From contig OY723239.1 in assembly GCA_963210315.1 (NCBI GenBank), forward strand, positions 372,001 through 436,000: a stretch of DNA of 64,000 bases, given 5' to 3'. This document shows, in pieces, positions 1 through 14,240 of the stretch. This stretch comes from Rhynchopus euleeides (lineage: Eukaryota; Euglenozoa; Diplonemea; Diplonemida; Diplonemidae). Position 1 is the stretch's first letter. The number at the start of each line of letters is the position of its first letter. The notes below the pieces were generated by a model. The model saw nothing but the letters and a program-made list of their open reading frames with translations. It ran no database searches and was not told where the DNA came from. The translations under genes were made by a program, and so were the position numbers.

Positions 1-3000
1 CCTGCAGTCGCACACCTCTGCCAAAGTCCTCAACACCCATTTCAGCACTCTCCTGCAGTCGGACACTTCTGCCTAGGTCCTAAACACCCATTTCAGCACT
101 CTCCTGCGGTCGCAAACCTCTGCCTAAGTCCTCAACACCCATTTCAGCACTCTCCTGCAGTCGGACACTTCTGCCTAGGTCCTAAACACCCATTTCAGCA
201 CTCTCCTGCGGTCGCAAACCTCTGCCTAAGTCCTCAACACCCATTTCAGCACTCTCCTGCAGTCGGACACCTCTGCCTAAGTCCTCAACACCCATTTCAG
301 CACTCTCCTGCAGTCGGACACTTCTGCCTAGGTCCTAAACACCCATTTCAGCACTCTCCTGCAGTCGGACACTTCTGCCTAAGTCCTCAACACCCATTTC
401 GGCACTCTCCTGCAGTCGGACACCTCCGCCTAAGTCCTCAACACCCATTTCAGCACTCTCCTGCAGTCGGACACTTCTGCCTAGGTCCTAAACACCCATT
501 TCAGCACTCTCCTGCAGTCGGACACTTCTGCCTAAGTCCTCAACACCCATTTCGGCACTCTGCTGCAGTCGCACACCTCTGCCTAAGTCCTCAACACCCA
601 TTTCAGCACTCTCCTGCAGTCGGACACTTCTGCCTAGGTCCTAAACACCCATTTCAGCACTCTCCTGCAGTCGGACACTTCTGCCTAGGTCCTAAACACC
701 CATTTCAGCACTCTCCTGCAGTCGCACACCTCTGCCTAGGTCCTAAACACCCATTTCAGCACTCTCCTGCAGTCGCACACCTCTGCCTAGGTCCTAAACA
801 CCCATTTCAGCACTCTCCTGCAGTCGGACACCTCTGCCTAGGTCCTAAACACCCATTTCAGCACTCTCCTGCAGTCGCACACCTCTGCCTAGGTCCTAAA
901 CACGCATTTCAGCACTCTCCTGCAGTCGCACACCTCTGCCTAAGTCCTCAACACCCATTTCAGCACGCTCCTGCAGTCGCACACCTCTGCCTAGTTCCTA
1001 AACACCCATTTCAGCACTCTCCTGCAGTCGGACACTTCTGCCTAGGTCCTAAACACCCATTTCAGCACTCTCCTGCAGTCGCACACCTCTGCCTAGGTCC
1101 TAAACACCCATTTCAGCACTCTCCTGCAGTCGCACACCTCTGCCTAAGTCCTCAACACCCATTTCAGCACTCTCCTGCAGTCGCACACCTCTGCCTAAGT
1201 CCTCAACACCCATTTCAGCACTCTCCTGCAGTCGCACACCTCTGCCTAAGTCCTCAACACCCATTTCAGCACTCTCCTGCAGTCGGACACTTCTGCCTAG
1301 GCCCTAAACACCCATTTCAGCACTCTCCTGCAGTCGCACACCTCTGCCTAGGTCCTAAACACCCATTTCAGCACTCTCCTGCAGTCGGACACTGCTGCCT
1401 AAGTCCTAAACACCCATTTCAGCACTCTCCTGCAGTCGCACACCTCTGCCTAAGTCCTCAACACCCATTTCAGCACTCTCCTGCAGTCGGACACTTCTGC
1501 CTAGGTCCTAAACACCCATTTCAGCACTCTCCTGCAGTCGGACACTTCTGCCTAAGTCCTCAACACCCATTTCGGCACTCTCCTGCAGTCGGACACCTCT
1601 GCCTAAGTCCTCGACACCCAGTTCAGCACTCTCCTGCAGTCGGACACTTCTGCCTAGGTCCTAAACACCCATTTCAGCACTCTCCTGCAGTCGCACACCT
1701 CTGCCTAGGTCCTAAACACCCATTTCAGCACTCTCCTGCAGTCGGACACTTCTGCCTAGGTCCTAAACACCCATTTCAGCACTCTCCTGCAGTCGGACAC
1801 TTCTGCCTAAGTCCTCAACACCCATTTCGGCACTCTCCTGCAGTCGCACACCTCTGCCTAAGTCCTCAACACCCATTTCAGCACTCTCCTGCAGTCGGAC
1901 ACTTCTGCCTAGGTCCTAAACACCCATTTCAGCACTCTCCTGCAGTCGCACACCTCTGCCTAGGTCCTAAACACCCATTTCAGCACTCTCCTGCAGTCGG
2001 ACACTTCTGCCTAAGTCCTAAACACCCATTTCAGCACTCTCCTGCAGTCGCACACCTCTGCCTAAGTCCTCAACACCCATTTCAGCACTCTCCTGCAGTC
2101 GGACACTTCTGCCTAGGTCCTAAACACCCATTTCAGCACTCTCCTGCAGTCGCACACCTCTGCCTAGGTCCTAAACACCCATTTCAGCACTCTCCTGCAG
2201 TCGGACACTGCTGCCTAAGTCCTAAACACCCATTTCAGCACTCTCCTGCAGTCGCACACCTCTGCCTAAGTCCTCAACACCCATTTCAGCACTCTCCTGC
2301 AGTCGGACACTTCTGCCTAGGTCCTAAACACCCATTTCAGCACTCTCCTGCAGTCGGACACTTCTGCCTAAGTCCTCAACACCCATTTCGGCACTCTCCT
2401 GCAGTCGGACACCTCTGCCTAAGTCCTCGACACCCAGTTCAGCACTCTCCTGCAGTCGGACACTTCTGCCTAGGTCCTAAACACCCATTTCAGCACTCTC
2501 CTGCAGTCGCACACCTCTGCCTAGGTCCTAAACACCCATTTCAGCACTCTCCTGCAGTCGGACACTTCTGCCTAGGTCCTAAACACCCATTTCAGCACTC
2601 TCCTGCAGTCGGACACTTCTGCCTAAGTCCTCAACACCCATTTCGGCACTCTCCTGCAGTCGCACACCTCTGCCTAAGTCCTCAACACCCATTTCAGCAC
2701 TCTCCTGCAGTCGGACACGTCTGCCTAGGTCCTAAACACCCATTTCAGCACTCTCCTGCAGTCGGACACTTCTGCCTAGGTCCTAAACACCCATTTCAGC
2801 ACTCTCCTGCAGTCGCACACCTCTGCCTAGGTCCTAAACACCCATTTCAGCACTCTCCTGCAGTCGGACACTTCTGCCTAGGTCCTAAACACCCATTTCA
2901 GCACTCTCCTGCAGTCGGACACCTCTGCCTAGGTCCTAAACACCCATTTCAGCACTCTCCTGCAGTCGCACACCTCTGCCTAGGTCCTAAACACCCATTT

Positions 3001-3504
3001 CAGCACTCTCCTGCAGTCGCACACCTCTGCCTAGGTCCTAAACACCCATTTCAGCACTCTCCTGCAGTCGCACACCTGTGCCTAGGTCCTAAACACGCAT
3101 TTCAGCACTCTCCTGCAGTCGCACACCTCTGCCTAAGTCCTCAACACCCATTTCGGCACTCTCCTGCAGTCGCACACCTCTGCCTAAGTCCTCAACACCC
3201 ATTTCAGCACGCTCCTGCAGTCGCACACCTCTGCCTAAGTCCTAAACACCCATTTCAGCACTCTCCTGCAGTCGCACACCTCTGCCTAGGTCCTAAACAC
3301 CCATTTCAGCACTCTCCTGCAGTCGCACACCTCTGCCTAGGTCCTAAACACCCATTTCAGCACTCTCCTGCAGTCGCACACCTCTGCCTAAGTCCTAAAC
3401 ACCCATTTCAGCACTCTCCTGCAGTCGCACACCTCTGCCTAAGTCCGAAACACCCATTTCGGCACTCTCCTGCAGTCGCACACCTCTGCCTAGGTCCTAA
3501 ACAC
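1..3504. repeat. Satellite A, left array (51-bp tandem repeat)
   Basis: Head-to-tail 51-bp monomers begin with CCTGCAGTCG and end with TTCAGCACTCT. The array starts at a monomer boundary by the register used here and holds 68 full monomers (1-3468) plus the first 36 bp of another, with no net insertion or deletion. Variation is concentrated at monomer positions 11 (G/C), 16 (T/C), 25 (G/A) and 31 (A/C). Two main haplotypes, G-T-G-A and C-C-A-C, exist with mosaics between them, as expected from recombination or gene conversion within an array. A rare variant pair (CTCGACACCCAG at 1610 and 2426) is spaced 816 bp, exactly 16 monomers, so a segment has been duplicated. The array stops abruptly in mid-monomer where satellite C starts. 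No function is shown; centromeric, subtelomeric or other heterochromatin are all possible. Confidence 0.98.
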
Positions 3505-5437
3505 TGAGCAGCCCCCAACTTTCCTGAGCAGCCCCCAGGTAATCCAGGCACAGGATGACCCGTTCCGACCCATTTGCACCCTGCCGGATGCCCGATCAGC
3601 ATGCCGGAGACCAATAGAATCCGCTGAGCAGCCCCCGACTTTCCTGAGCAGCCCCCAGGTAATCCAGGCACAGGATGACCCGTTCCGACCCGTGTCCACC
3701 CTGCCGGATACCCGATCAGCATGCCGGAGACCAATAGAATCCGCTGAGCAGCCCCCAACTTTCCTGAGCAGCCCCCAGGTATTCCAGGCACAGGATGACC
3801 CGTTCCGACCCATTTGCACCCTGCCGGATGCCCGATCAGCATGCCGGAGACCAATAGAATCCGCTGAGCAGCCCCCAACTTTCCTGAGCAGCCCCCAGGT
3901 AATCCAGGCACAGGATGACCCGTTCCGACCCGTGTCCACCCTGCCGGATACCCGATCAGCATGCCGGAGACCAATAGAATCCGCTGAGCAGCCCCCAACT
4001 TTCCTGAGCAGCCCCCAGGTATTCCAGGCACAGGATGACCCGTTCCGACCCATTTGCACCCTGCCGGATGCCCGATCAGCATGCCGGAGACCAATAGAAT
4101 CCGCTGAGCAGCCCCCAACTTTCCTGAGCAGCCCCCAGGTAATCCAGGCACAGGATGACCCGTTCCGACCCATTTGCACCCTGCCGGATGCCCGATCAGC
4201 ATGCCGGAGACCAATAGAATCCGCTGAGCAGCCCCCAACTTTCCTGAGCAGCCCCCAGGTAATCCAGGCACAGGATGACCCGTTCCGACCCATTTGCACC
4301 CTGCCGGATGCCCGATCAGCATGCCGGAGACCAATAGAATCCGCTGAGCAGCCCCCAACGTTCCTGAGCAGCCCCCAGGTAATCCAGGCACAGGATGACC
4401 CGTTCCGACCCATTTGCACCCTGCCGGATGCCCGATCAGCATGCCGGAGACCAATAGAATCCGCTGAGCAGCCCCCGACTTTCCTGAGCAGCCCCCAGGT
4501 AATCCAGGCACAGGATGACCCGTTCCGACCCGTGTCCACCCTGCCGGATACCCGATCAGCATGCCGGAGACCAATAGAATCCGCTGAGCAGCCCCCAACC
4601 TTCCTGAGCAGCCCCCAGGTATTCCAGGCACAGGATGACCCGTTCCGACCCATTTGCACCCTGCCGGATGCCCGATCAGCATGCCGGAGACCAATAGAAT
4701 CCGCTGAGCAGCCCCCAACTTTCCTGAGCAGCCCCCAGGTAATCCAGGCACAGGATGACCCGTTCCGACCCATTTGCACCCTGCCGGATGCCCGATCAGC
4801 ATGCCGGAGACCAATAGAATCCGCTGAGCAGCCCCCGACTTTCCTGAGCAGCCCCCAGGTAATCCAGGCACAGGATGACCCGTTCCGACCCGTGTCCACC
4901 CTGCCGGATACCCGATCAGCATGCCGGAGACCAATAGAATCCGCTGAGCAGCCCCCAACTTTCCTGAGCAGCCCCCAGGTATTCCAGGCACAGGATGACC
5001 CGTTCCGACCCATTTGCACCCTGCCGGATGCCCGATCAGCATGCCGGAGACCAATAGAATCCGCTGAGCAGCCCCCAACTTTCCTGAGCAGCCCCCAGGT
5101 AATCCAGGCACAGGATGACCCGTTCCGACCCATTTGCACCCTGCCGGATGCCCGATCAGCATGCCGGAGACCAATAGAATCCGCTGAGCAGCCCCCAACT
5201 TTCCTGAGCAGCCCCCAGGTAATCCAGGCACAGGATGACCCGTTCCGACCCATTTGCACCCTGCCGGATGCCCGATCAGCATGCCGGAGACCAATAGAAT
5301 CCGCTGAGCAGCCCCCAACTTTCCTGAGCAGCCCCCAGGTAATCCAGGCACAGGATGACCCGTTCCGACCCATTTGCACCCTGCCGGATGCCCGATCAGC
5401 ATGCCGGAGACCAATAGAATCCGCTGAGCAGCCCCCA

Positions 5438-8400
5438 ACATTCCTGAGCAGCCCCCAGGTAATCCAGGCACAGGATGACCCGTTCCGACCCATTTGCACC
5501 CTGCCGGATGCCCGATCAGCATGCCGGAGACCAATAGAATCCGCTGAGCAGCCCCCAACGTTCCTGAGCAGCCCCCAGGTAATCCAGGCACAGGATGACC
5601 CGTTCCGACCCATTTGCACCCTGCCGGATGCCCGATCAGCATGCCGGAGACCAATAGAATCCGCTGAGCAGCCCCCGACTTTCCTGAGCAGCCCCCAGGT
5701 AATCCAGGCACAGGATGACCCGTTCCGACCCGTGTCCACCCTGCCGGATACCCGATCAGCATGCCGGAGACCAATAGAATCCGCTGAGCAGCCCCCAACT
5801 TTCCTGAGCAGCCCCCAGGTATTCCAGGCACAGGATGACCCGTTCCAACCCATTTGCACCCTGCCGGATGCCCGATCAGCATGCCGGAGACCAATAGAAT
5901 CCGCTGAGCAGCCCCCAACTTTCCTGAGCAGCCCCCAGGTAATCCAGGCACAGGATGACCCGTTCCGACCCATTTGCACCCTGCCGGATGCCCGATCAGC
6001 ATGCCGGAGACCAATAGAATCCGCTGAGCAGCCCCCGACTTTCCTGAGCAGCCCCCAGGTAATCCAGGCACAGGATGACCCGTTCCGACCCGTGTCCACC
6101 CTGCCGGATACCCGATCAGCATGCCGGAGACCAATAGAATCCGCTGAGCAGCCCCCAACTTTCCTGAGCAGCCCCCAGGTATTCCAGGCACAGGATGACC
6201 CGTTCCGACCCATTTGCACCCTGCCGGATGCCCGATCAGCATGCCGGAGACCAATAGAATCCGCTGAGCAGCCCCCAACTTTCCTGAGCAGCCCCCAGGT
6301 AATCCAGGCACAGGATGACCCGTTCCGACCCGTGTCCACCCTGCCGGATACCCGATCAGCATGCCGGAGACCAATAGAATCCGCTGAGCAGCCCCCAACG
6401 TTCCTGAGCAGCCCCCAGGTATTCCAGGCACAGGATGACCCGTTCCGACCCATTTGCACCCTGCCGGATGCCCGATCAGCATGCCGGAGACCAATAGAAT
6501 CCGCTGAGCAGCCCCCAACTTTCCTGAGCAGCCCCCAGGTAATCCAGGCACAGGATGACCCGTTCCGACCCATTTGCACCCTGCCGGATGCCCGATCAGC
6601 ATGCCGGAGACCAATAGAATCCGCTGAGCAGCCCCCGACTTTCCTGAGCAGCCCCCAGGTAATCCAGGCACAGGATGACCCGTTCCGACCCATTTGCACC
6701 CTGCCGGATGCCCGATCAGCATGCCGGAGACCAATAGAATCCGCTGAGCAGCCCCCGACTTTCCTGAGCAGCCCCCAGGTAATCCAGGCACAGGATGACC
6801 CGTTCCGACCCATTTGCACCCTGCCGGATGCCCGATCAGCATGCCGGAGACCAATAGAATCCGCTGAGCAGCCCCCAACTTTCCTGAGCAGCCCCCAGGT
6901 ATTCCAGGCACAGGATGACCCGTTCCGACCCATTTGCACCCTGCCGGATGCCCGATCAGCATGCCGGAGACCAATAGAATCCGCTGAGCAGCCCCCAACT
7001 TTCCTGAGCAGCCCCCAGGTAATCCAGGCACAGGATGACCCGTTCCGACCCATTTGCACCCTGCCGGATGCCCGATCAGCATGCCGGAGACCAATAGAAT
7101 CCGCTGAGCAGCCCCCAACTTTCCTGAGCAGCCCCCAGGTAATCCAGGCACAGGATGACCCGTTCCGACCCATTTGCACCCTGCCGGATGCCCGATCAGC
7201 ATGCCGGAGACCAATAGAATCCGCTGAGCAGCCCCCAACTTTCCTGAGCAGCCCCCAGGTAATCCAGGCACAGGATGACCCGTTCCGACCCATTTGCACC
7301 CTGCCGGATGCCCGATCAGCATGCCGGAGACCAATAGAATCCGCTGAGCAGCCCCCAACATTCCTGAGCAGCCCCCAGGTAATCCAGGCACAGGATGACC
7401 CGTTCCGACCCATTTGCACCCTGCCGGATGCCCGATCAGCATGCCGGAGACCAATAGAATCCGCTGAGCAGCCCCCAACGTTCCTGAGCAGCCCCCAGGT
7501 AATCCAGGCACAGGATGACCCGTTCCGACCCATTTGCACCCTGCCGGATGCCCGATCAGCATGCCGGAGACCAATAGAATCCGCTGAGCAGCCCCCGACT
7601 TTCCTGAGCAGCCCCCAGGTAATCCAGGCACAGGATGACCCGTTCCGACCCGTGTCCACCCTGCCGGATACCCGATCAGCATGCCGGAGACCAATAGAAT
7701 CCGCTGAGCAGCCCCCAACTTTCCTGAGCAGCCCCCAGGTATTCCAGGCACAGGATGACCCGTTCCAACCCATTTGCACCCTGCCGGATGCCCGATCAGC
7801 ATGCCGGAGACCAATAGAATCCGCTGAGCAGCCCCCAACTTTCCTGAGCAGCCCCCAGGTAATCCAGGCACAGGATGACCCGTTCCGACCCATTTGCACC
7901 CTGCCGGATGCCCGATCAGCATGCCGGAGACCAATAGAATCCGCTGAGCAGCCCCCGACTTTCCTGAGCAGCCCCCAGGTAATCCAGGCACAGGATGACC
8001 CGTTCCGACCCGTGTCCACCCTGCCGGATACCCGATCAGCATGCCGGAGACCAATAGAATCCGCTGAGCAGCCCCCAACTTTCCTGAGCAGCCCCCAGGT
8101 ATTCCAGGCACAGGATGACCCGTTCCGACCCATTTGCACCCTGCCGGATGCCCGATCAGCATGCCGGAGACCAATAGAATCCGCTGAGCAGCCCCCAACT
8201 TTCCTGAGCAGCCCCCAGGTAATCCAGGCACAGGATGACCCGTTCCGACCCATTTGCACCCTGCCGGATGCCCGATCAGCATGCCGGAGACCAATAGAAT
8301 CCGCTGAGCAGCCCCCGACTTTCCTGAGCAGCCCCCAGGTAATCCAGGCACAGGATGACCCGTTCCGACCCGTGTCCACCCTGCCGGATACCCGATCAGC

Positions 8401-11400
8401 ATGCCGGAGACCAATAGAATCCGCTGAGCAGCCCCCAACTTTCCTGAGCAGCCCCCAGGTATTCCAGGCACAGGATGACCCGTTCCGACCCATTTGCACC
8501 CTGCCGGATGCCCGATCAGCATGCCGGAGACCAATAGAATCCGCTGAGCAGCCCCCAACTTTCCTGAGCAGCCCCCAGGTAATCCAGGCACAGGATGACC
8601 CGTTCCGACCCATTTGCACCCTGCCGGATGCCCGATCAGCATGCCGGAGACCAATAGAATCCGCTGAGCAGCCCCCAACTTTCCTGAGCAGCCCCCAGGT
8701 AATCCAGGCACAGGATGACCCGTTCCGACCCATTTGCACCCTGCCGGATGCCCGATCAGCATGCCGGAGACCAATAGAATCCGCTGAGCAGCCCCCAACT
8801 TTCCTGAGCAGCCCCCAGGTAATCCAGGCACAGGATGACCCGTTCCGACCCATTTGCACCCTGCCGGATGCCCGATCAGCATGCCGGAGACCAATAGAAT
8901 CCGCTGAGCAGCCCCCAACATTCCTGAGCAGCCCCCAGGTAATCCAGGCACAGGATGACCCGTTCCGACCCATTTGCACCCTGCCGGATGCCCGATCAGC
9001 ATGCCGGAGACCAATAGAATCCGCTGAGCAGCCCCCAACGTTCCTGAGCAGCCCCCAGGTAATCCAGGCACAGGATGACCCGTTCCGACCCATTTGCACC
9101 CTGCCGGATGCCCGATCAGCATGCCGGAGACCAATAGAATCCGCTGAGCAGCCCCCGACTTTCCTGAGCAGCCCCCAGGTAATCCAGGCACAGGATGACC
9201 CGTTCCGACCCGTGTCCACCCTGCCGGATACCCGATCAGCATGCCGGAGACCAATAGAATCCGCTGAGCAGCCCCCAACTTTCCTGAGCAGCCCCCAGGT
9301 ATTCCAGGCACAGGATGACCCGTTCCAACCCATTTGCACCCTGCCGGATGCCCGATCAGCATGCCGGAGACCAATAGAATCCGCTGAGCAGCCCCCAACT
9401 TTCCTGAGCAGCCCCCAGGTAATCCAGGCACAGGATGACCCGTTCCGACCCATTTGCACCCTGCCGGATGCCCGATCAGCATGCCGGAGACCAATAGAAT
9501 CCGCTGAGCAGCCCCCGACTTTCCTGAGCAGCCCCCAGGTAATCCAGGCACAGGATGACCCGTTCCGACCCGTGTCCACCCTGCCGGATACCCGATCAGC
9601 ATGCCGGAGACCAATAGAATCCGCTGAGCAGCCCCCAACTTTCCTGAGCAGCCCCCAGGTATTCCAGGCACAGGATGACCCGTTCCGACCCATTTGCACC
9701 CTGCCGGATGCCCGATCAGCATGCCGGAGACCAATAGAATCCGCTGAGCAGCCCCCAACTTTCCTGAGCAGCCCCCAGGTAATCCAGGCACAGGATGACC
9801 CGTTCCGACCCGTGTCCACCCTGCCGGATACCCGATCAGCATGCCGGAGACCAATAGAATCCGCTGAGCAGCCCCCAACTTTCCTGAGCAGCCCCCAGGT
9901 ATTCCAGGCACAGGATGACCCGTTCCGACCCATTTGCACCCTGCCGGATGCCCGATCAGCATGCCGGAGACCAATAGAATCCGCTGAGCAGCCCCCAACT
10001 TTCCTGAGCAGCCCCCAGGTAATCCAGGCACAGGATGACCCGTTCCGACCCATTTGCACCCTGCCGGATGCCCGATCAGCATGCCGGAGACCAATAGAAT
10101 CCGCTGAGCAGCCCCCGACTTTCCTGAGCAGCCCCCAGGTAATCCAGGCACAGGATGACCCGTTCCGACCCGTGTCCACCCTGCCGGATACCCGATCAGC
10201 ATGCCGGAGACCAATAGAATCCGCTGAGCAGCCCCCAACTTTCCTGAGCAGCCCCCAGGTATTCCAGGCACAGGATGACCCGTTCCGACCCATTTGCACC
10301 CTGCCGGATGCCCGATCAGCATGCCGGAGACCAATAGAATCCGCTGAGCAGCCCCCAACTTTCCTGAGCAGCCCCCAGGTAATCCAGGCACAGGATGACC
10401 CGTTCCGACCCATTTGCACCCTGCCGGATGCCCGATCAGCATGCCGGAGACCAATAGAATCCGCTGAGCAGCCCCCAACTTTCCTGAGCAGCCCCCAGGT
10501 AATCCAGGCACAGGATGACCCGTTCCGACCCATTTGCACCCTGCCGGATGCCCGATCAGCATGCCGGAGACCAATAGAATCCGCTGAGCAGCCCCCAACT
10601 TTCCTGAGCAGCCCCCAGGTAATCCAGGCACAGGATGACCCGTTCCGACCCATTTGCACCCTGCCGGATGCCCGATCAGCATGCCGGAGACCAATAGAAT
10701 CCGCTGAGCAGCCCCCAACATTCCTGAGCAGCCCCCAGGTAATCCAGGCACAGGATGACCCGTTCCGACCCATTTGCACCCTGCCGGATGCCCGATCAGC
10801 ATGCCGGAGACCAATAGAATCCGCTGAGCAGCCCCCAACGTTCCTGAGCAGCCCCCAGGTAATCCAGGCACAGGATGACCCGTTCCGACCCATTTGCACC
10901 CTGCCGGATGCCCGATCAGCATGCCGGAGACCAATAGAATCCGCTGAGCAGCCCCCGACTTTCCTGAGCAGCCCCCAGGTAATCCAGGCACAGGATGACC
11001 CGTTCCGACCCGTGTCCACCCTGCCGGATACCCGATCAGCATGCCGGAGACCAATAGAATCCGCTGAGCAGCCCCCAACTTTCCTGAGCAGCCCCCAGGT
11101 ATTCCAGGCACAGGATGACCCGTTCCAACCCATTTGCACCCTGCCGGATGCCCGATCAGCATGCCGGAGACCAATAGAATCCGCTGAGCAGCCCCCAACT
11201 TTCCTGAGCAGCCCCCAGGTAATCCAGGCACAGGATGACCCGTTCCGACCCATTTGCACCCTGCCGGATGCCCGATCAGCATGCCGGAGACCAATAGAAT
11301 CCGCTGAGCAGCCCCCGACTTTCCTGAGCAGCCCCCAGGTAATCCAGGCACAGGATGACCCGTTCCGACCCGTGTCCACCCTGCCGGATACCCGATCAGC

Positions 11401-12518
11401 ATGCCGGAGACCAATAGAATCCGCTGAGCAGCCCCCAACTTTCCTGAGCAGCCCCCAGGTATTCCAGGCACAGGATGACCCGTTCCGACCCATTTGCACC
11501 CTGCCGGATGCCCGATCAGCATGCCGGAGACCAATAGAATCCGCTGAGCAGCCCCCAACTTTCCTGAGCAGCCCCCAGGTAATCCAGGCACAGGATGACC
11601 CGTTCCGACCCGTGTCCACCCTGCCGGATACCCGATCAGCATGCCGGAGACCAATAGAATCCGCTGAGCAGCCCCCAACTTTCCTGAGCAGCCCCCAGGT
11701 ATTCCAGGCACAGGATGACCCGTTCCGACCCATTTGCACCCTGCCGGATGCCCGATCAGCATGCCGGAGACCAATAGAATCCGCTGAGCAGCCCCCAACT
11801 TTCCTGAGCAGCCCCCAGGTAATCCAGGCACAGGATGACCCGTTCCGACCCATTTGCACCCTGCCGGATGCCCGATCAGCATGCCGGAGACCAATAGAAT
11901 CCGCTGAGCAGCCCCCGACTTTCCTGAGCAGCCCCCAGGTAATCCAGGCACAGGATGACCCGTTCCGACCCGTGTCCACCCTGCCGGATACCCGATCAGC
12001 ATGCCGGAGACCAATAGAATCCGCTGAGCAGCCCCCAACTTTCCTGAGCAGCCCCCAGGTATTCCAGGCACAGGATGACCCGTTCCGACCCATTTGCACC
12101 CTGCCGGATGCCCGATCAGCATGCCGGAGACCAATAGAATCCGCTGAGCAGCCCCCAACTTTCCTGAGCAGCCCCCAGGTAATCCAGGCACAGGATGACC
12201 CGTTCCGACCCATTTGCACCCTGCCGGATGCCCGATCAGCATGCCGGAGACCAATAGAATCCGCTGAGCAGCCCCCAACTTTCCTGAGCAGCCCCCAGGT
12301 AATCCAGGCACAGGATGACCCGTTCCGACCCATTTGCACCCTGCCGGATGCCCGATCAGCATGCCGGAGACCAATAGAATCCGCTGAGCAGCCCCCAACT
12401 TTCCTGAGCAGCCCCCAGGTAATCCAGGCACAGGATGACCCGTTCCGACCCATTTGCACCCTGCCGGATGCCCGATCAGCATGCCGGAGACCAATAGAAT
12501 CCGCTGAGCAGCCCCCAA
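5438..12518. repeat. Satellite C higher-order units, 13-16 monomers
   Basis: Two rare variants recur together in register. CCCCCAACATTCC occurs at about 5438, 7358, 8918, 10718 and 12518. CGTTCCAACC occurs at about 5841, 7761, 9321, 11121 and 12921. Both sets have the same spacings: 1920, 1560, 1800 and 1800 bp, that is 16, 13, 15 and 15 monomers. This shows a higher-order unit of about 1.6-1.9 kb amplified as a block, with units gaining or losing whole monomers, as unequal crossing-over predicts. Confidence 0.85.
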
Positions 12519-14240
12519 CATTCCTGAGCAGCCCCCAGGTAATCCAGGCACAGGATGACCCGTTCCGACCCATTTGCACCCTGCCGGATGCCCGATCAGC
12601 ATGCCGGAGACCAATAGAATCCGCTGAGCAGCCCCCAACGTTCCTGAGCAGCCCCCAGGTAATCCAGGCACAGGATGACCCGTTCCGACCCATTTGCACC
12701 CTGCCGGATGCCCGATCAGCATGCCGGAGACCAATAGAATCCGCTGAGCAGCCCCCGACTTTCCTGAGCAGCCCCCAGGTAATCCAGGCACAGGATGACC
12801 CGTTCCGACCCGTGTCCACCCTGCCGGATACCCGATCAGCATGCCGGAGACCAATAGAATCCGCTGAGCAGCCCCCAACTTTCCTGAGCAGCCCCCAGGT
12901 ATTCCAGGCACAGGATGACCCGTTCCAACCCATTTGCACCCTGCCGGATGCCCGATCAGCATGCCGGAGACCAATAGAATCCGCTGAGCAGCCCCCAACT
13001 TTCCTGAGCAGCCCCCAGGTAATCCAGGCACAGGATGACCCGTTCCGACCCATTTGCACCCTGCCGGATGCCCGATCAGCATGCCGGAGACCAATAGAAT
13101 CCGCTGAGCAGCCCCCGACTTTCCTGAGCAGCCCCCAGGTAATCCAGGCACAGGATGACCCGTTCCGACCCGTGTCCACCCTGCCGGATACCCGATCAGC
13201 ATGCCGGAGACCAATAGAATCCGCTGAGCAGCCCCCAACTTTCCTGAGCAGCCCCCAGGTATTCCAGGCACAGGATGACCCGTTCCGACCCATTTGCACC
13301 CTGCCGGATGCCCGATCAGCATGCCGGAGACCAATAGAATCCGCTGAGCAGCCCCCAACTTTCCTGAGCAGCCCCCAGGTAATCCAGGCACAGGATGACC
13401 CGTTCCGACCCGTGTCCACCCTGCCGGATACCCGATCAGCATGCCGGAGACCAATAGAATCCGCTGAGCAGCCCCCAACTTTCCTGAGCAGCCCCCAGGT
13501 AATCCAGGCACAGGATGACCCGTTCCGACCCATTTGCACCCTGCCGGATGCCCGATCAGCATGCCGGAGACCAATAGAATCCGCTGAGCAGCCCCCAACT
13601 TTCCTGAGCAGCCCCCAGGTAATCCAGGCACAGGATGACCCGTTCCGACCCGTGTCCACCCTGCCGGATACCCGATGAGCATGCCGGAGACCAATAGAAT
13701 CCGCTGAGCAGCCCCCAACTTTCCTGAGCAGCCCCCAGGTAATCCAGGCACAGGATGACCCGTTCCGACCCATTTGCACCCTGCCGGATGCCCGATCAGC
13801 ATGCCGGAGACCAATAGAATCCGCTGAGCAGCCCCCGACTTTCCTGAGCAGCCCCCAGGTATTCCAGGCACAGGATGACCCGTTCCGACCCATTTGCACC
13901 CTGCCAGATGCCCGATCAGCATGCCGGAGACCAATAGAATCCGCTGAGCAGCCCCCAACTTTCCTGAGCAGCCCCCAGGTAATCCAGGCACAGGATGACC
14001 CGTTCCGACCCATTTGCACCCTGCCGGATGCCCGATCAGCATGCCGGAGACCAATAGAATCCGCTGAGCAGCCCCCAACGTTCCTGAGCAGCCCCCAGGT
14101 AATCCAGGCACAGGATGACCCGTTCCGACCCATTTGCACCCTGCCGGATGCCCGATCAGCATGCCCGAGACCAATAGAATCCGCTGAGCAGCCCCCGACT
14201 TTCCTGAGCAGCCCCCAGGTAATCCAGGCACAGGATGACC

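Noticed and set aside
1..3504. Satellite A as a coding repeat
   Set aside because: One + frame is open, but there is no start codon in it and no flanking unique coding sequence.
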